From Alphaproteobacteria bacterium (lineage in GTDB: Bacteria; Pseudomonadota; Alphaproteobacteria; DSM-16000; Inquilinaceae): a DNA stretch of 64,000 nucleotides. The translations under genes were made by a program, and so were the position numbers. Of the stretch, positions 1 through 7,886 are shown one piece after another (positions within the stretch are counted from its first letter, which is position 1; every line of letters begins with the position of its first letter). The stretch lies in assembly GCA_028277405.1 (NCBI GenBank), contig JANQGH010000026.1, forward strand, positions 87,676-151,675, given 5' to 3'. The notes under the pieces were generated by a model. It ran no database searches and was not told the origin of the DNA. It saw nothing but the letters and a program-made list of their open reading frames with translations.

Positions 1-1
1 C

Positions 2-937
2 CTGGCCCGCGCCGGTGAGGCCGCCAACGGGGCCACGGCCTATGTCACGCTTGAACCCTGCAGCCATCACGGCAAAACGCCACCCTGCGCCGACGCGCTG
101 ATCGCCGCCGGCATTCGCCGCGCCGTCATTGCGGTTGAAGACCCGGACCCGCGCGTGAATGGGAAGGGCGTGCGGGCCCTGAAGAAGGCCGGCATCGAAG
201 TCGACCTCGGGGTTGGCGAGGTCGAGGCACGGGCTGTCAATGAAGGATTCTTCAAGCGGGTTCAGCACAAACGGCCAATGGTCACGCTAAAGCTGGCGAT
301 GACCCTGGATGGCCGGATCGCGACGCATACCGGCGAGAGCCAGTGGATCACGGGCGAGCTGGCACGCATGGAGGCCCATCGCCTGCGCGCCACGCACGAT
401 GCGATCATGATCGGCAGCGGCACGGCGCTGGAAGACCGGCCGCGCCTGGACTGCCGCCTGCCGGGCCTGGCGGATCGCTCGCCGATCCGGATCGTCGCCG
501 ATCGGCGGCTGCGCTTGCCCCTGACGTCGGGTGTTGTCGCATCCGCAAAGGAGACGCCCACTTGGCTGGTGACCTTGCCGGACAGTGATCGCACGCGCCG
601 CGCCGCGTTCGAAGAGTGTGGCGTGACCGTTATCCCTGTCGCCCCCGCAGCACCCGGTACCGAAGATATTGACCACGTGCTCTCCGTGTTGGCCGAACGC
701 GGCATCACCCGCCTGCTGGTCGAAGGCGGTGCCCATTTGGCGGCAACCTTGCTGCAGGCCGACCTGGTCGACCGGTTGGCCTGGTTTCGCGCCGCCAACC
801 TGATCGGCGGCGACGGTCTGCCGGCGATCGCCGGGTTCGGCGTCGACAAGCTAAACCAGAGCCCGCGCTTCCTGGCGATCGATCGGCGCGTGCTTGGCGA
901 CGATATCTGCGAGACTTACGTCCGGGTCCGAAGCTGA
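2..937 (+). CDS. ribD: Bifunctional deaminase/reductase RibD (5' end outside window)
   Basis: RibD makes two early steps of riboflavin synthesis: deamination of the pyrimidine intermediate, then reduction of its ribosyl side chain. The frame is already open at base 2 and gives 311 residues, so roughly the first 60 residues of a usual 365-380 residue RibD lie upstream. Residues 17-29 read LEPCSHHGKTPPC, which carries the two zinc-binding cysteines of the CMP/dCMP-deaminase-type domain; the HAE zinc histidine must be off the edge. From about residue 90 (RPMVTLKLAMTLDGRIA) the reductase domain follows, with the late LLVEGG motif. Downstream come ribE, ribB and ribH, but a foreign gene and a permease tail intervene. 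The stop codon overlaps the frame of that tail. Confidence 0.96.
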   Translation: MARAGEAANGATAYVTLEPCSHHGKTPPCADALIAAGIRRAVIAVEDPDPRVNGKGVRALKKAGIEVDLGVGEVEARAVNEGFFKRVQHKRPMVTLKLAMTLDGRIATHTGESQWITGELARMEAHRLRATHDAIMIGSGTALEDRPRLDCRLPGLADRSPIRIVADRRLRLPLTSGVVASAKETPTWLVTLPDSDRTRRAAFEECGVTVIPVAPAAPGTEDIDHVLSVLAERGITRLLVEGGAHLAATLLQADLVDRLAWFRAANLIGGDGLPAIAGFGVDKLNQSPRFLAIDRRVLGDDICETYVRVRS

Positions 938-1146
938 TCGCGATCGCGGCCGGGCCGAAGCTTGTCGTCGAACCGCTTAACCGGGAACTGCGGGTGTTGG
1001 AGGCTGGTATGCCCCCAAGTATGGTGGCGGGCGTGATCGCCATGCGCTATGGCTGTGATGGCGCCGTTGCCTTGGACCTGATGAACGCCAACTTCTTCTT
1101 CTGCCTGGCGGCCCTGCCGGTCATCATGCTGATCGGCTCTACTTGA
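934..1146 (+). pseudogene. C-terminal remnant of an AEC-family (auxin efflux carrier-like) permease
   Basis: An open frame that has no start of its own near a gene beginning runs from inside the last codons of ribD to a stop at 1144-1146. It reads as a hydrophobic tail with LEAGMPPSMVAGVIAMRYG followed by a final membrane segment (FFFCLAALPVIMLIG). This resembles the last two transmembrane helices of AEC-family permeases, which commonly carry a conserved A-MP-x-V motif there. Only about 70 codons remain, so this is most likely a leftover of a deleted permease gene fused against the ribD end. The ATG at 1009 could still give a 45-residue peptide, but I see no reason to think it works. Family assignment is by motif memory only. 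Confidence 0.5.
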
Positions 1147-1253
1147 AGTTACCAAATAACTACTGATCTTATCATGCTGATATCAATTGATTTTCGATCC
1201 ACGGGGAATCGAGATCACCGTCCGTTCACCGACATAATTGGACGGTCGGGCCG
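1147..1253 (+). promoter_or_regulatory. AT-rich intergenic segment, candidate promoter of the M20 peptidase
   Basis: This gap is markedly richer in A and T (about 1145-1200) than the surrounding genes and lies between the permease remnant and the peptidase start at 1254. It contains short palindromes around TGATATCA and CAATTG. A separate promoter here would let the peptidase, and possibly ribE to thiL downstream, be transcribed independently of ribD. No exact -35/-10 pair can be assigned with confidence. Confidence 0.3.
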
Positions 1254-2669
1254 ATGACGCTTCAAACGGCCATCGCGGCGGCTGCCGCGCACATAGACGA
1301 CGGCGGTTTTGAGCGCGACCTGGCGCGACGCGTCGCCATCCCGACCGTAAGCCAGCCGCCGATTGAGCGCGCTGCTTGTCAATCCTATCTGGTGGACGAG
1401 ATGGCACCGGCCCTGACCGCGCTGGGCTGTGATTGGCGGATCATCGAGAATCCGGTCGAACCCGATTGCCCCGCGCTGATCGCTGACCGTACCGAAGATC
1501 CCGCGCTGCCCACCGTCTTCTGCTATGGGCACGGCGACGTGGTGCGCGGACTGGACGATCTGTGGCAGGGCGATCTTTCGCCCTGGCGGCTGGAGCGGCG
1601 CGGCGACCGGCTCTACGGCCGCGGCACCGCCGACAATAAGGGCCAGCATTCAATCGTCATGGCGGCGCAGCGCGCCGTGCTGGAGACGCGCGGACGGCTC
1701 GGTTTCAATCTCAGATGGCTGATCGAGACCGGGGAGGAGGCAGGGTCGGCAGGCCTGCGCGAGATCTGCCGTGCCCATCGCGACGCGCTGGCAGCCGACT
1801 TCCTGCTGGCCTCGGACGGCCCGCGCCTGTCGCCCGGTCGGCCGATGCTGGCCTTGGGCACGCGGGGTACGATCAACTTCACCTTGGGGCTCCATCTGCG
1901 CGAGGGCGGCGTCCATTCGGGCAATTGGGGCGGCTTGGCGGCCAACCCGGCGACCATTCTGGCGAACGCGCTGGCGTCGATCGCCGACCAGCGTGGTCGC
2001 ATCGCCATTGCGGACTGGCGGCCGGACAGCCTGACACCCGCGGTACGCCGTGCGCTGGCGGCCATCGCGCTTGAGGGGCCCGACGGTGCCTTCGCACCGG
2101 ACGACCATTGGGGCGAGCATGATCTGAGCCCGGCTGAGCGCGTGTTCGGCTGGAACAGTTTCGAGGTCTTGGCATTCACGGCCGGCACGCCAGATACGCC
2201 GGTGAATGCTATTCCGCCGTCGGCGGAGGCCCATTGCCAGTTGCGCTTCGTCGTCGGTACGGATGTCGATACGATCTTGCCGGCCTTGCGTGAGCATCTC
2301 GATGCCAACGGCTTCGGCGGCATCACGATCAGCCAGCCCGACAGCGTCGTCTTCGGTGCGACACGCACCGATCCGGAGTCGGACCTCGTGCTTTGGGCGT
2401 CCGCGGTGGCGGAAAGGCAGACCGGGCGCGCCGTGGACATCCTGCCCAATGTCGGCGGTTCGTTGCCAACCGATGTCTTTGTCGAAGAGTTGGGCCTGCC
2501 CATGTTATGGGTGCCGCATTCCTATGGCGGCTGTGGCCAGCACGGACCGGACGAGCATCTTCTTTTGCCGCTGGCCCGCGAGGGATTGGAGATCATGACC
2601 GCCCTGTTTTGGGATATCGGCGAGGGCGGGGCGCCCGTCGGCAATCGGGCGGCGCGTGTGCAAGGGTAG
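1254..2669 (+). CDS. M20 family metallopeptidase (dipeptidase/deacylase type)
   Basis: A 471-residue zinc peptidase of the M20 family, probably cytosolic because no signal peptide is visible. Metal-site motifs are in the usual order: H93 and D95 in CYGHGDVV, the bridging D127 in YGRGTADNKG, the catalytic base and metal ligand E161/E162 in ETGEEAGS, and a late HSYGG histidine near residue 424. The dimerisation domain is inserted at about 210-330. The substrate cannot be told from sequence; relatives cleave dipeptides or N-acyl amino acids. The stop is only three bases before ribE, so the gene has been placed in the riboflavin operon and is probably co-transcribed with it, although no riboflavin role is known for this family. 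Confidence 0.88.
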   Translation: MTLQTAIAAAAAHIDDGGFERDLARRVAIPTVSQPPIERAACQSYLVDEMAPALTALGCDWRIIENPVEPDCPALIADRTEDPALPTVFCYGHGDVVRGLDDLWQGDLSPWRLERRGDRLYGRGTADNKGQHSIVMAAQRAVLETRGRLGFNLRWLIETGEEAGSAGLREICRAHRDALAADFLLASDGPRLSPGRPMLALGTRGTINFTLGLHLREGGVHSGNWGGLAANPATILANALASIADQRGRIAIADWRPDSLTPAVRRALAAIALEGPDGAFAPDDHWGEHDLSPAERVFGWNSFEVLAFTAGTPDTPVNAIPPSAEAHCQLRFVVGTDVDTILPALREHLDANGFGGITISQPDSVVFGATRTDPESDLVLWASAVAERQTGRAVDILPNVGGSLPTDVFVEELGLPMLWVPHSYGGCGQHGPDEHLLLPLAREGLEIMTALFWDIGEGGAPVGNRAARVQG

Positions 2670-2672
2670 GGC

Positions 2673-3290
2673 ATGTTTACCGGCATCATTACCGATATCG
2701 GCGAGATCGTTGCAATTGATCGAAACGGCGACACGCGCCTGACCCTGTCGACCAGTTTCGATACCGACGCCATCGATCTCGGCGCCTCGATCGCCTGCAA
2801 TGGCGTTTGCCTGACGGTCACGGAGAAAACGCCCGGCCGCTTCTCAGTCGACGCATCGGCCGAGACCTTGGCCAAGACGACCATCGGCACCTGGGCGATC
2901 GGCACCAAGGTCAATCTGGAGAGGTCATTGCGGCTCGGCGACGAACTCGGCGGGCACTTGGTCTTCGGTCATGTCGACGGCGTCGCGGAAGTCGTCGATG
3001 TCCAACCGGACGGTGACAGTTTGCGCTGGCGCTTCGCGGTGCCGGCCGGCCTTGAGCGGTTCATAGCACAAAAGGGCTCGGTGGCGCTGAACGGCGTCTC
3101 TCTGACCGTGAACGACGTTGAAGGAACAGAGTTTGGGGTCAACATCATCCCGCATACCCAGGCCGAGACCACCTTTGGCGCCAACGGCGCGGACGGATCG
3201 GTGGCCCTTGGCGACCCGGTTAACCTTGAGGTCGACATGCTGGCGCGCTATGTCGCTCGCCTGAACGAGGTGAAAGCAACCGACCCATGA
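2673..3290 (+). CDS. ribE: Riboflavin synthase, alpha chain
   Basis: Catalyses dismutation of two molecules of 6,7-dimethyl-8-ribityllumazine to riboflavin plus the pyrimidine precursor. At 205 residues it has the usual length and the two tandem lumazine-binding barrels: residues 1-96 beginning MFTGIITDIG, and 97-200 beginning GHLVFGHVDG. Each repeat carries the NGVCLTV/NGVSLTV substrate-site motif. The stop overlaps the ribB start by four bases (ATGA), so the two are translationally coupled. In many alphaproteobacteria this gene directly follows ribD; here the peptidase separates them. Confidence 0.97.
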   Translation: MFTGIITDIGEIVAIDRNGDTRLTLSTSFDTDAIDLGASIACNGVCLTVTEKTPGRFSVDASAETLAKTTIGTWAIGTKVNLERSLRLGDELGGHLVFGHVDGVAEVVDVQPDGDSLRWRFAVPAGLERFIAQKGSVALNGVSLTVNDVEGTEFGVNIIPHTQAETTFGANGADGSVALGDPVNLEVDMLARYVARLNEVKATDP

Positions 3291-4492
3291 CCGCAGGCTC
3301 AAGCGCGCCCGCCACCATCAGCAAGCAGGCCATCGCCGCCGCCCGCCGCGAGGAAGCGCGGCTGAGCGCCGATGATCAGGAGTTCCTGTCGCCGATCGCC
3401 GATCTGATCGAGGAGGCGCGGCGCGGCCGTATGTTCATCCTGGTCGACGACGAGGATCGGGAGAATGAGGGCGACCTGATCATCCCGGCGGAAACGGCGA
3501 CGGCCGAGGCCATCAACTTCATGGCCAAATACGGCCGCGGCCTGATTTGCCTGGCGCTGGAGGCCGAGCGGATTCAGCAGTTGCATCTGCCGCTGATGCG
3601 CCAGACCAACGCCTCGCGCCACGGCACGGCCTTCACGGTCTCGATCGAGGCGCGCGAGGGCATCACCACGGGCATCTCGGCGGCGGACCGGGCGCACACC
3701 GTCGCCGTGGCCATCGACCCGAGCAAGGGGGCGGATGATCTTGCCACGCCGGGCCACGTCTTTCCGCTGCTGGCGCGGGATGGCGGCGTCCTGGCCCGAG
3801 CCGGCCATACGGAGGCCTCCGTCGATCTCGCCCGCATGGCGGGGCTGAACCCGTCGGCCGTGATTTGCGAGATCATGAACGACGACGGGTCGATGGCTCG
3901 GTTGCCGGACCTGGTCAAGTTCGCCCAGTTCCACGGCCTGAAGGTCGGCACCATCGCCGATCTGATCGCCTATCGCAGAGGCCGGGAATCGCTGGTCGAG
4001 CGGCGCATGGAAGACGTGCTCGACAGCCGCTATGGCGGCGAATGGCGCATGGTCATCTATGTGAACACGGCCGAATATGCAGAGCATGTCGCGCTGGTTA
4101 AGGGCGACCCGTCGGCACCGGGGCCGGTTCTGGTGCGCATGCACGCGCTCAGTGTTTTGGATGACGTCTTGGGCGGCCGTCGGAGCGCGGGCAGCGACTT
4201 GCATGGTGCGATGCAGGCCATCTCGGACGAGGGAAGGGGTGTCGTCGTGCTGATCCGCGAGCCGCGCCCCGATAGCCTGACGCAGCGCCTATTGGCGCGC
4301 CAGCAGGCCACCAAGCCTGATAGCGGAAAGGAACTGCGCGACTACGGCGTCGGCGCGCAAATCCTGCTCGACCTCGGCGTCCGCGAGATGGAACTGTTGT
4401 CGAACCACGAAAAGACGGTAATCGGGCTTGAGGGGTATGGCCTGACCATCGCCGGCCGTCGGCCGATTCCGCCGCTGAGAGAGAGTGAATGA
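3287..4492 (+). CDS. ribB: 3,4-dihydroxy-2-butanone-4-phosphate synthase with degenerate GTP cyclohydrolase II domain
   Basis: The N-terminal part (about residues 35-240, after a 30-residue leader) is DHBP synthase, making the four-carbon precursor from ribulose 5-phosphate; [10 protein letters not shown] and the RAGHTEAS stretch are intact. The C-terminal part (about 245-401) has the RibA fold outline, but the zinc cysteines are gone: where RibA reads SEC and RCDCG, residues 287-289 read ALS and the second site reads RSAGS. GTP cyclohydrolase II activity is therefore unlikely, and a separate RibA should exist elsewhere. Such RibB-RibX proteins with a dead second domain are common in alphaproteobacteria. 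The gene overlaps ribE and ribH by four bases each. Confidence 0.93.
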   Translation: MTAGSSAPATISKQAIAAARREEARLSADDQEFLSPIADLIEEARRGRMFILVDDEDRENEGDLIIPAETATAEAINFMAKYGRGLICLALEAERIQQLHLPLMRQTNASRHGTAFTVSIEAREGITTGISAADRAHTVAVAIDPSKGADDLATPGHVFPLLARDGGVLARAGHTEASVDLARMAGLNPSAVICEIMNDDGSMARLPDLVKFAQFHGLKVGTIADLIAYRRGRESLVERRMEDVLDSRYGGEWRMVIYVNTAEYAEHVALVKGDPSAPGPVLVRMHALSVLDDVLGGRRSAGSDLHGAMQAISDEGRGVVVLIREPRPDSLTQRLLARQQATKPDSGKELRDYGVGAQILLDLGVREMELLSNHEKTVIGLEGYGLTIAGRRPIPPLRESE

Positions 4493-4929
4493 CCGCCGGA
4501 CCGCATATCCTGATCGTCGAAGCGCCGTTCTACGCCGACATTGTCGAAGAGTTGCGCGCCGGTGCTGAGGAGGCCTTGGCGGCGGCCGGCGCGACGGTCG
4601 AACATGCCAGCGTGCCGGGCGCGTTCGAGGTTCCGGCCGTCATCTCCATCGCTGATGACACGGGCCGTTTCGACGGCTATGTCGCGCTGGGCTGCGTCAT
4701 TCGCGGCGAGACCAGCCACTATGACTATGTCTGCGCCGAGAGCGCGCGGGGGCTGCAGGACCTCGCTGTCGAGCGGCGGCTCGCCATCGGCTATGGGATT
4801 CTGACCACGGAGAATGATGCGCAAGCCTGGGTGCGCGCACGGCGCGACGAGAAGAACAAGGGCAGGGACGCGGCCGAAGCGTGCCTGGCCATGATCGCTT
4901 TGAAACGCCGTTTCGCCGGGGAGGCCTGA
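4489..4929 (+). CDS. ribH: 6,7-dimethyl-8-ribityllumazine synthase
   Basis: Condenses the RibB product with the pyrimidine to give lumazine, the penultimate step of riboflavin synthesis. The 146-residue length is typical. Key stretches are VPGAFEVPAVIS, GYVALGCVIRGETSHYDYVC with the substrate-binding Arg-Gly-Glu-Thr, and GYGILTTENDAQAW. The catalytic histidine sits in the TSHYDY stretch. The start overlaps the ribB stop (ATGA), and the stop lies two bases before the nusB start, so this is a tightly packed operon. Confidence 0.97.
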   Translation: MTAGPHILIVEAPFYADIVEELRAGAEEALAAAGATVEHASVPGAFEVPAVISIADDTGRFDGYVALGCVIRGETSHYDYVCAESARGLQDLAVERRLAIGYGILTTENDAQAWVRARRDEKNKGRDAAEACLAMIALKRRFAGEA

Positions 4930-4931
4930 CC

Positions 4932-5426
4932 TTGGCGGATCGCAAGCCCTCGGCCTCCGCTCGCAGACGCGCGGCCCGTCTGCATGCGGTTCAGGCGCTG
5001 TACAACATCGACCGAACCGGTCAGAGCGCGGACAGCGTGCTGGGCGAGTTCGTGCGCTTTCGCCTTGGCGAGGAGGTCGATGGCGACCGTTATGTCGATC
5101 CGGACCGTCCCCTTTTCGCAGCCATCGTACGCGGGGTGGTAGAGCGCGAGGCGGATCTGAACCCGATCATTGATGGCGCCCTCGACAAGGGCATGACGGC
5201 AGACCGGCTGGAACTGTTGCTGCGCCTGATCCTGCGGGCGGGGACGTGGGAACTGTTGGCAACGCCCGACGTCGCCGCGCGCATCGTGATCGCCGACTAT
5301 GTCGACCTGGCCCATGCCTTCTACGAAGGTAAGGAGCCGGGTATCACCAACGCCGTTCTGGACCGCATCGCCCGCGTGCTGCGCCCGGAAGAACTGGGGG
5401 CCGCGACGCAACCCGCCGCGACTTGA
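4932..5426 (+). CDS. nusB: Transcription antitermination factor NusB
   Basis: NusB binds boxA RNA with S10 (NusE) in the rRNA antitermination complex. The protein has the all-helical NusB outline: an N-terminal ARRRAARLHAVQALYNID helix, a central RPLFAAIVRGV helix, and the C-terminal run VIADYVDLAHAFYEGKEPGITNAVLDRIA. I chose the TTG at 4932, two bases after ribH, giving 164 residues starting ADRKPSA. An in-frame ATG at 4881 lies inside ribH and would add 17 residues unlike the family. nusB following ribH is a classic arrangement. The stop overlaps the thiL start. Confidence 0.95.
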   Translation: MADRKPSASARRRAARLHAVQALYNIDRTGQSADSVLGEFVRFRLGEEVDGDRYVDPDRPLFAAIVRGVVEREADLNPIIDGALDKGMTADRLELLLRLILRAGTWELLATPDVAARIVIADYVDLAHAFYEGKEPGITNAVLDRIARVLRPEELGAATQPAAT

Positions 5427-6418
5427 GCGCGCCACGCATGACCAATCTCGGCGAATTCGAACGTATCGAACAGATGCTCCGCCCCTTGGCGGCCGGCGAT
5501 CCGGGTTCGCTGAACCTGATGGACGATGCGGCATTGATCGATGTGGAGCCAGGACAGCAGATCGTCGTTACGACCGATACGATGGTCGACACGGTCCACT
5601 TCCTGGCTGGAACGCCGCCGGGCTCGCTCGCCGCGAAACTGCTGCGCGTCAACCTCTCCGACCTTGCCGCGATGGGCGCTAGGCCCTTTGCCTATCTGCT
5701 GACCACGGCACTGCCGCGCAACCTGGGTGACGATTGGCTGGCCGGGTTCGCCCGAGGGCTGGCCGATGATCAGGAGCGCTTTTCGGTGCATCTGATCGGC
5801 GGCGACTCTGTGTCGACGTCGGGACAGCTCTCGGTTGGGATCACCGCCCTCGGCCGAGTGCCCTCGGGTCAGGCTTTGTGCCGTGATGGCGCGCGCTCGG
5901 GTCATGGCATCTATGTCACGGGCACACCCGGCGATGCGGTGCTCGGCCTTCATCTTCTGCGCCAGAAGCGCACCCATGGCCTGTTAGTTGATGACGCCGA
6001 GTATCTGACCGGGCGCTATCAGCGGCCGACCCCGCGGTTGGAGGTCGGCCAAAGGCTGGTCGGCATCGCCAGCGCCGCGATCGACATCTCCGATGGTCTC
6101 GTCGGCGATCTCGGCCACATTTGCAGCGCGTCCGGCGTTGCGGCGACGGTGGTCGCGAGCCGCTTGCCGCAGTCCAAACCCGCACAAAAACTGTTGGAGC
6201 TGAACCCGGAACTGACGCGTACGGCGTTGGCCGGTGGTGACGACTACGAGTTGTTGTTCACGGTCGCCGGCCAGAACGAGGCGGGCTTGGCGGCGATCAG
6301 GGCGGAATGTGGCGTGCCGATCACCCGCATCGGCGCCATCATCGCGGGAGACACGCCGCGCATCCTGGACGATGCGGGACAGGAGATCGACGGCCTCACC
6401 GGCTGGCGCCACTTCTAG
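5423..6418 (+). CDS. thiL: Thiamine-monophosphate kinase
   Basis: Phosphorylates thiamine monophosphate to the active cofactor thiamine diphosphate. The 331-residue protein shows the ThiL/PurM-like layout: an N-terminal GEFERIEQML start, the ATP/Mg motif LMDDAALIDV, then TTDTMVDTVHFL and LLRVNLSDLAAMGARPF, and the C-terminal ISDGLVGDLGHI and LAGGDDYELLFT. The start used is TTG 5423, overlapping the nusB stop; ATG 5438 is an alternative five codons in. It follows nusB, as in many proteobacterial riboflavin operons, and is the last gene of this block. Confidence 0.96.
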   Translation: MSAPRMTNLGEFERIEQMLRPLAAGDPGSLNLMDDAALIDVEPGQQIVVTTDTMVDTVHFLAGTPPGSLAAKLLRVNLSDLAAMGARPFAYLLTTALPRNLGDDWLAGFARGLADDQERFSVHLIGGDSVSTSGQLSVGITALGRVPSGQALCRDGARSGHGIYVTGTPGDAVLGLHLLRQKRTHGLLVDDAEYLTGRYQRPTPRLEVGQRLVGIASAAIDISDGLVGDLGHICSASGVAATVVASRLPQSKPAQKLLELNPELTRTALAGGDDYELLFTVAGQNEAGLAAIRAECGVPITRIGAIIAGDTPRILDDAGQEIDGLTGWRHF

Positions 6419-6434
6419 CCGGCGCACGGGAGGC

Positions 6435-6494
6435 ATGCGAAGACGCGTGCTTGCCCGCGACCGGCCCCTCGTCGCATTGTTGCGGCTGAAATGA
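6435..6494 (+). CDS. Possible 19-codon leader peptide upstream of the MFS transporter
   Basis: A short frame begins at an ATG six bases behind a good ribosome-binding sequence (GGGAGG) and encodes a basic 19-residue peptide rich in arginine and leucine. Its stop (TGA at 6492-6494) overlaps the ATG of the next gene as ATGA, the same coupling used within the rib operon. It is too short to call a gene with confidence. It may be a leader that couples translation, or chance. Confidence 0.3.
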   Translation: MRRRVLARDRPLVALLRLK

Positions 6495-7708
6495 CCATGA
6501 CGGAAACCCGGACTTACGACCCGACCCGGCGCAACGTGCTGTTGCTGGCGCTATGCCAAGCGCTTGGCATGACCGGCATCTCGGTGCTGATGATCATCGT
6601 CGGTCTGGTCGGCTACAGCCTTGCCATCGACAAGAGCTTGGCGACGTTGCCGTTGGCCCTCGGATTCGTCGGAACAATGCTGACCACGATCCCGGCCTCG
6701 GCACTGATGCGCCGGATTGGCCGGCGTGCCGGTTTTTCGCTCGGCGCTGTGGTCGGCATCATCAGTGCACTGGTGTCTGCCTACGCCATCTGGACGCAGG
6801 ATTTCTGGCTCTATGCGGTCGCTGCCCTCGGCATCGGCATAAAGGGCTCGTTCATCCATTTCTACCGCTTTGCCGCGGCGGATACCGCCAGCGAGGCGTT
6901 CCGGCCGAAGGCGATCAGCCTGGTCTTGGCCGGCGGGGTTGCCGCTGCTTTGGCCGGGGCGCCGTTGGCCCGTGCGACGCGCGAACTGTTCAGTCCGAAC
7001 CTTTATGTCGGCTGCTATCTGGCGATCGCCGTGCTTTCCCTGCTCGCCCTGGTGGTGCTGCAGTTCATTCGCATTCCGCCGCTCACGGCCGAACAGCGCG
7101 CCGATCACGGCCGGCCGCTCCGCGTCATTGCACGGCAGCCGACCTTCATCGTCGCGGTCATGGCGGCGGCCGTCGGCTATGGCGTCATGAGTTTGGTGAT
7201 GACGACCACGCCGCTCGCCATGGACAGCTACGATCACGGCTTCGGTGATACGGCCTGGGTCATTCAATGGCATGCGCTCGCCATGTTCGTGCCCAGCTTC
7301 GTTTCCGGCAGCCTGATCAAAAAATTCGGCCCCACGCAGATCATCCTCACGGGCGGCTTCATCACGATCGCCTGCGTCATCGTCGCCTTGCTGGGGACCA
7401 GCTTTTGGCACTTCTGGCTGGCGCTGTTCCTGCTCGGGCTGGGCTGGAACTTCATGTTCATCGGCGGAACGACGCTGGCCACCGAGACCTACACTATCGT
7501 CGAGCGCAACAAGACCCAGGCGCTGAACGACTTCATCATCTTCACCACCGTGGCCTGCGCGTCGCTTGCTTCCGGCGCGCTGCATCACTGGTTCGGCTGG
7601 CAGGCGGTGGTGATTGGCGTGACGCCGCTCTTGGCGCTGGCCATGGCGGCCGTTTCGTACCTCCACTTCACCCGACGGGCACCCGCGACACCGGCCGCGG
7701 CGGAGTAG
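6491..7708 (+). CDS. MFS family transporter
   Basis: A 405-residue integral membrane protein with about twelve hydrophobic helices, the major facilitator layout. The loop between helices 2 and 3 reads ALMRRIGRRAGF, matching the MFS signature loop G-x-L/A-x-D-R-x-G-R-R in spacing though not in every residue. FRPKAISLVLAGG (residues ~135-150) and the late TLATETYTIVERNKTQALND loop recall YjiJ/NepI-like or sugar-phosphate-like exporters, but the substrate cannot be assigned. The start is coupled to the small upstream frame by ATGA; the second ATG at 6497 is also possible. Confidence 0.85.
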   Translation: MTMTETRTYDPTRRNVLLLALCQALGMTGISVLMIIVGLVGYSLAIDKSLATLPLALGFVGTMLTTIPASALMRRIGRRAGFSLGAVVGIISALVSAYAIWTQDFWLYAVAALGIGIKGSFIHFYRFAAADTASEAFRPKAISLVLAGGVAAALAGAPLARATRELFSPNLYVGCYLAIAVLSLLALVVLQFIRIPPLTAEQRADHGRPLRVIARQPTFIVAVMAAAVGYGVMSLVMTTTPLAMDSYDHGFGDTAWVIQWHALAMFVPSFVSGSLIKKFGPTQIILTGGFITIACVIVALLGTSFWHFWLALFLLGLGWNFMFIGGTTLATETYTIVERNKTQALNDFIIFTTVACASLASGALHHWFGWQAVVIGVTPLLALAMAAVSYLHFTRRAPATPAAAE

Positions 7709-7886
7709 CTCGCGGCAAAATTGCGGACCGAGACCGCATTATCCGACCAATTTGTTGCAACGCACCGTCGATTCTGGCATTTTCCCGGCGCTTTTTGGGG
7801 CGGGCGGCGCTGAGAGGGACTCGACGACCGCCCATTCTGCCGTTCCGGCCATTCCTCTCTCCAGCTGAGTCCTCAGGGAACCAACA

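Noticed and set aside
1147..2672. FMN riboswitch ahead of ribE
   Set aside because: I saw no recognisable conserved RFN-element sequence blocks before ribE, and the upstream gene ends three bases away; control probably lies upstream of ribD, outside the window.
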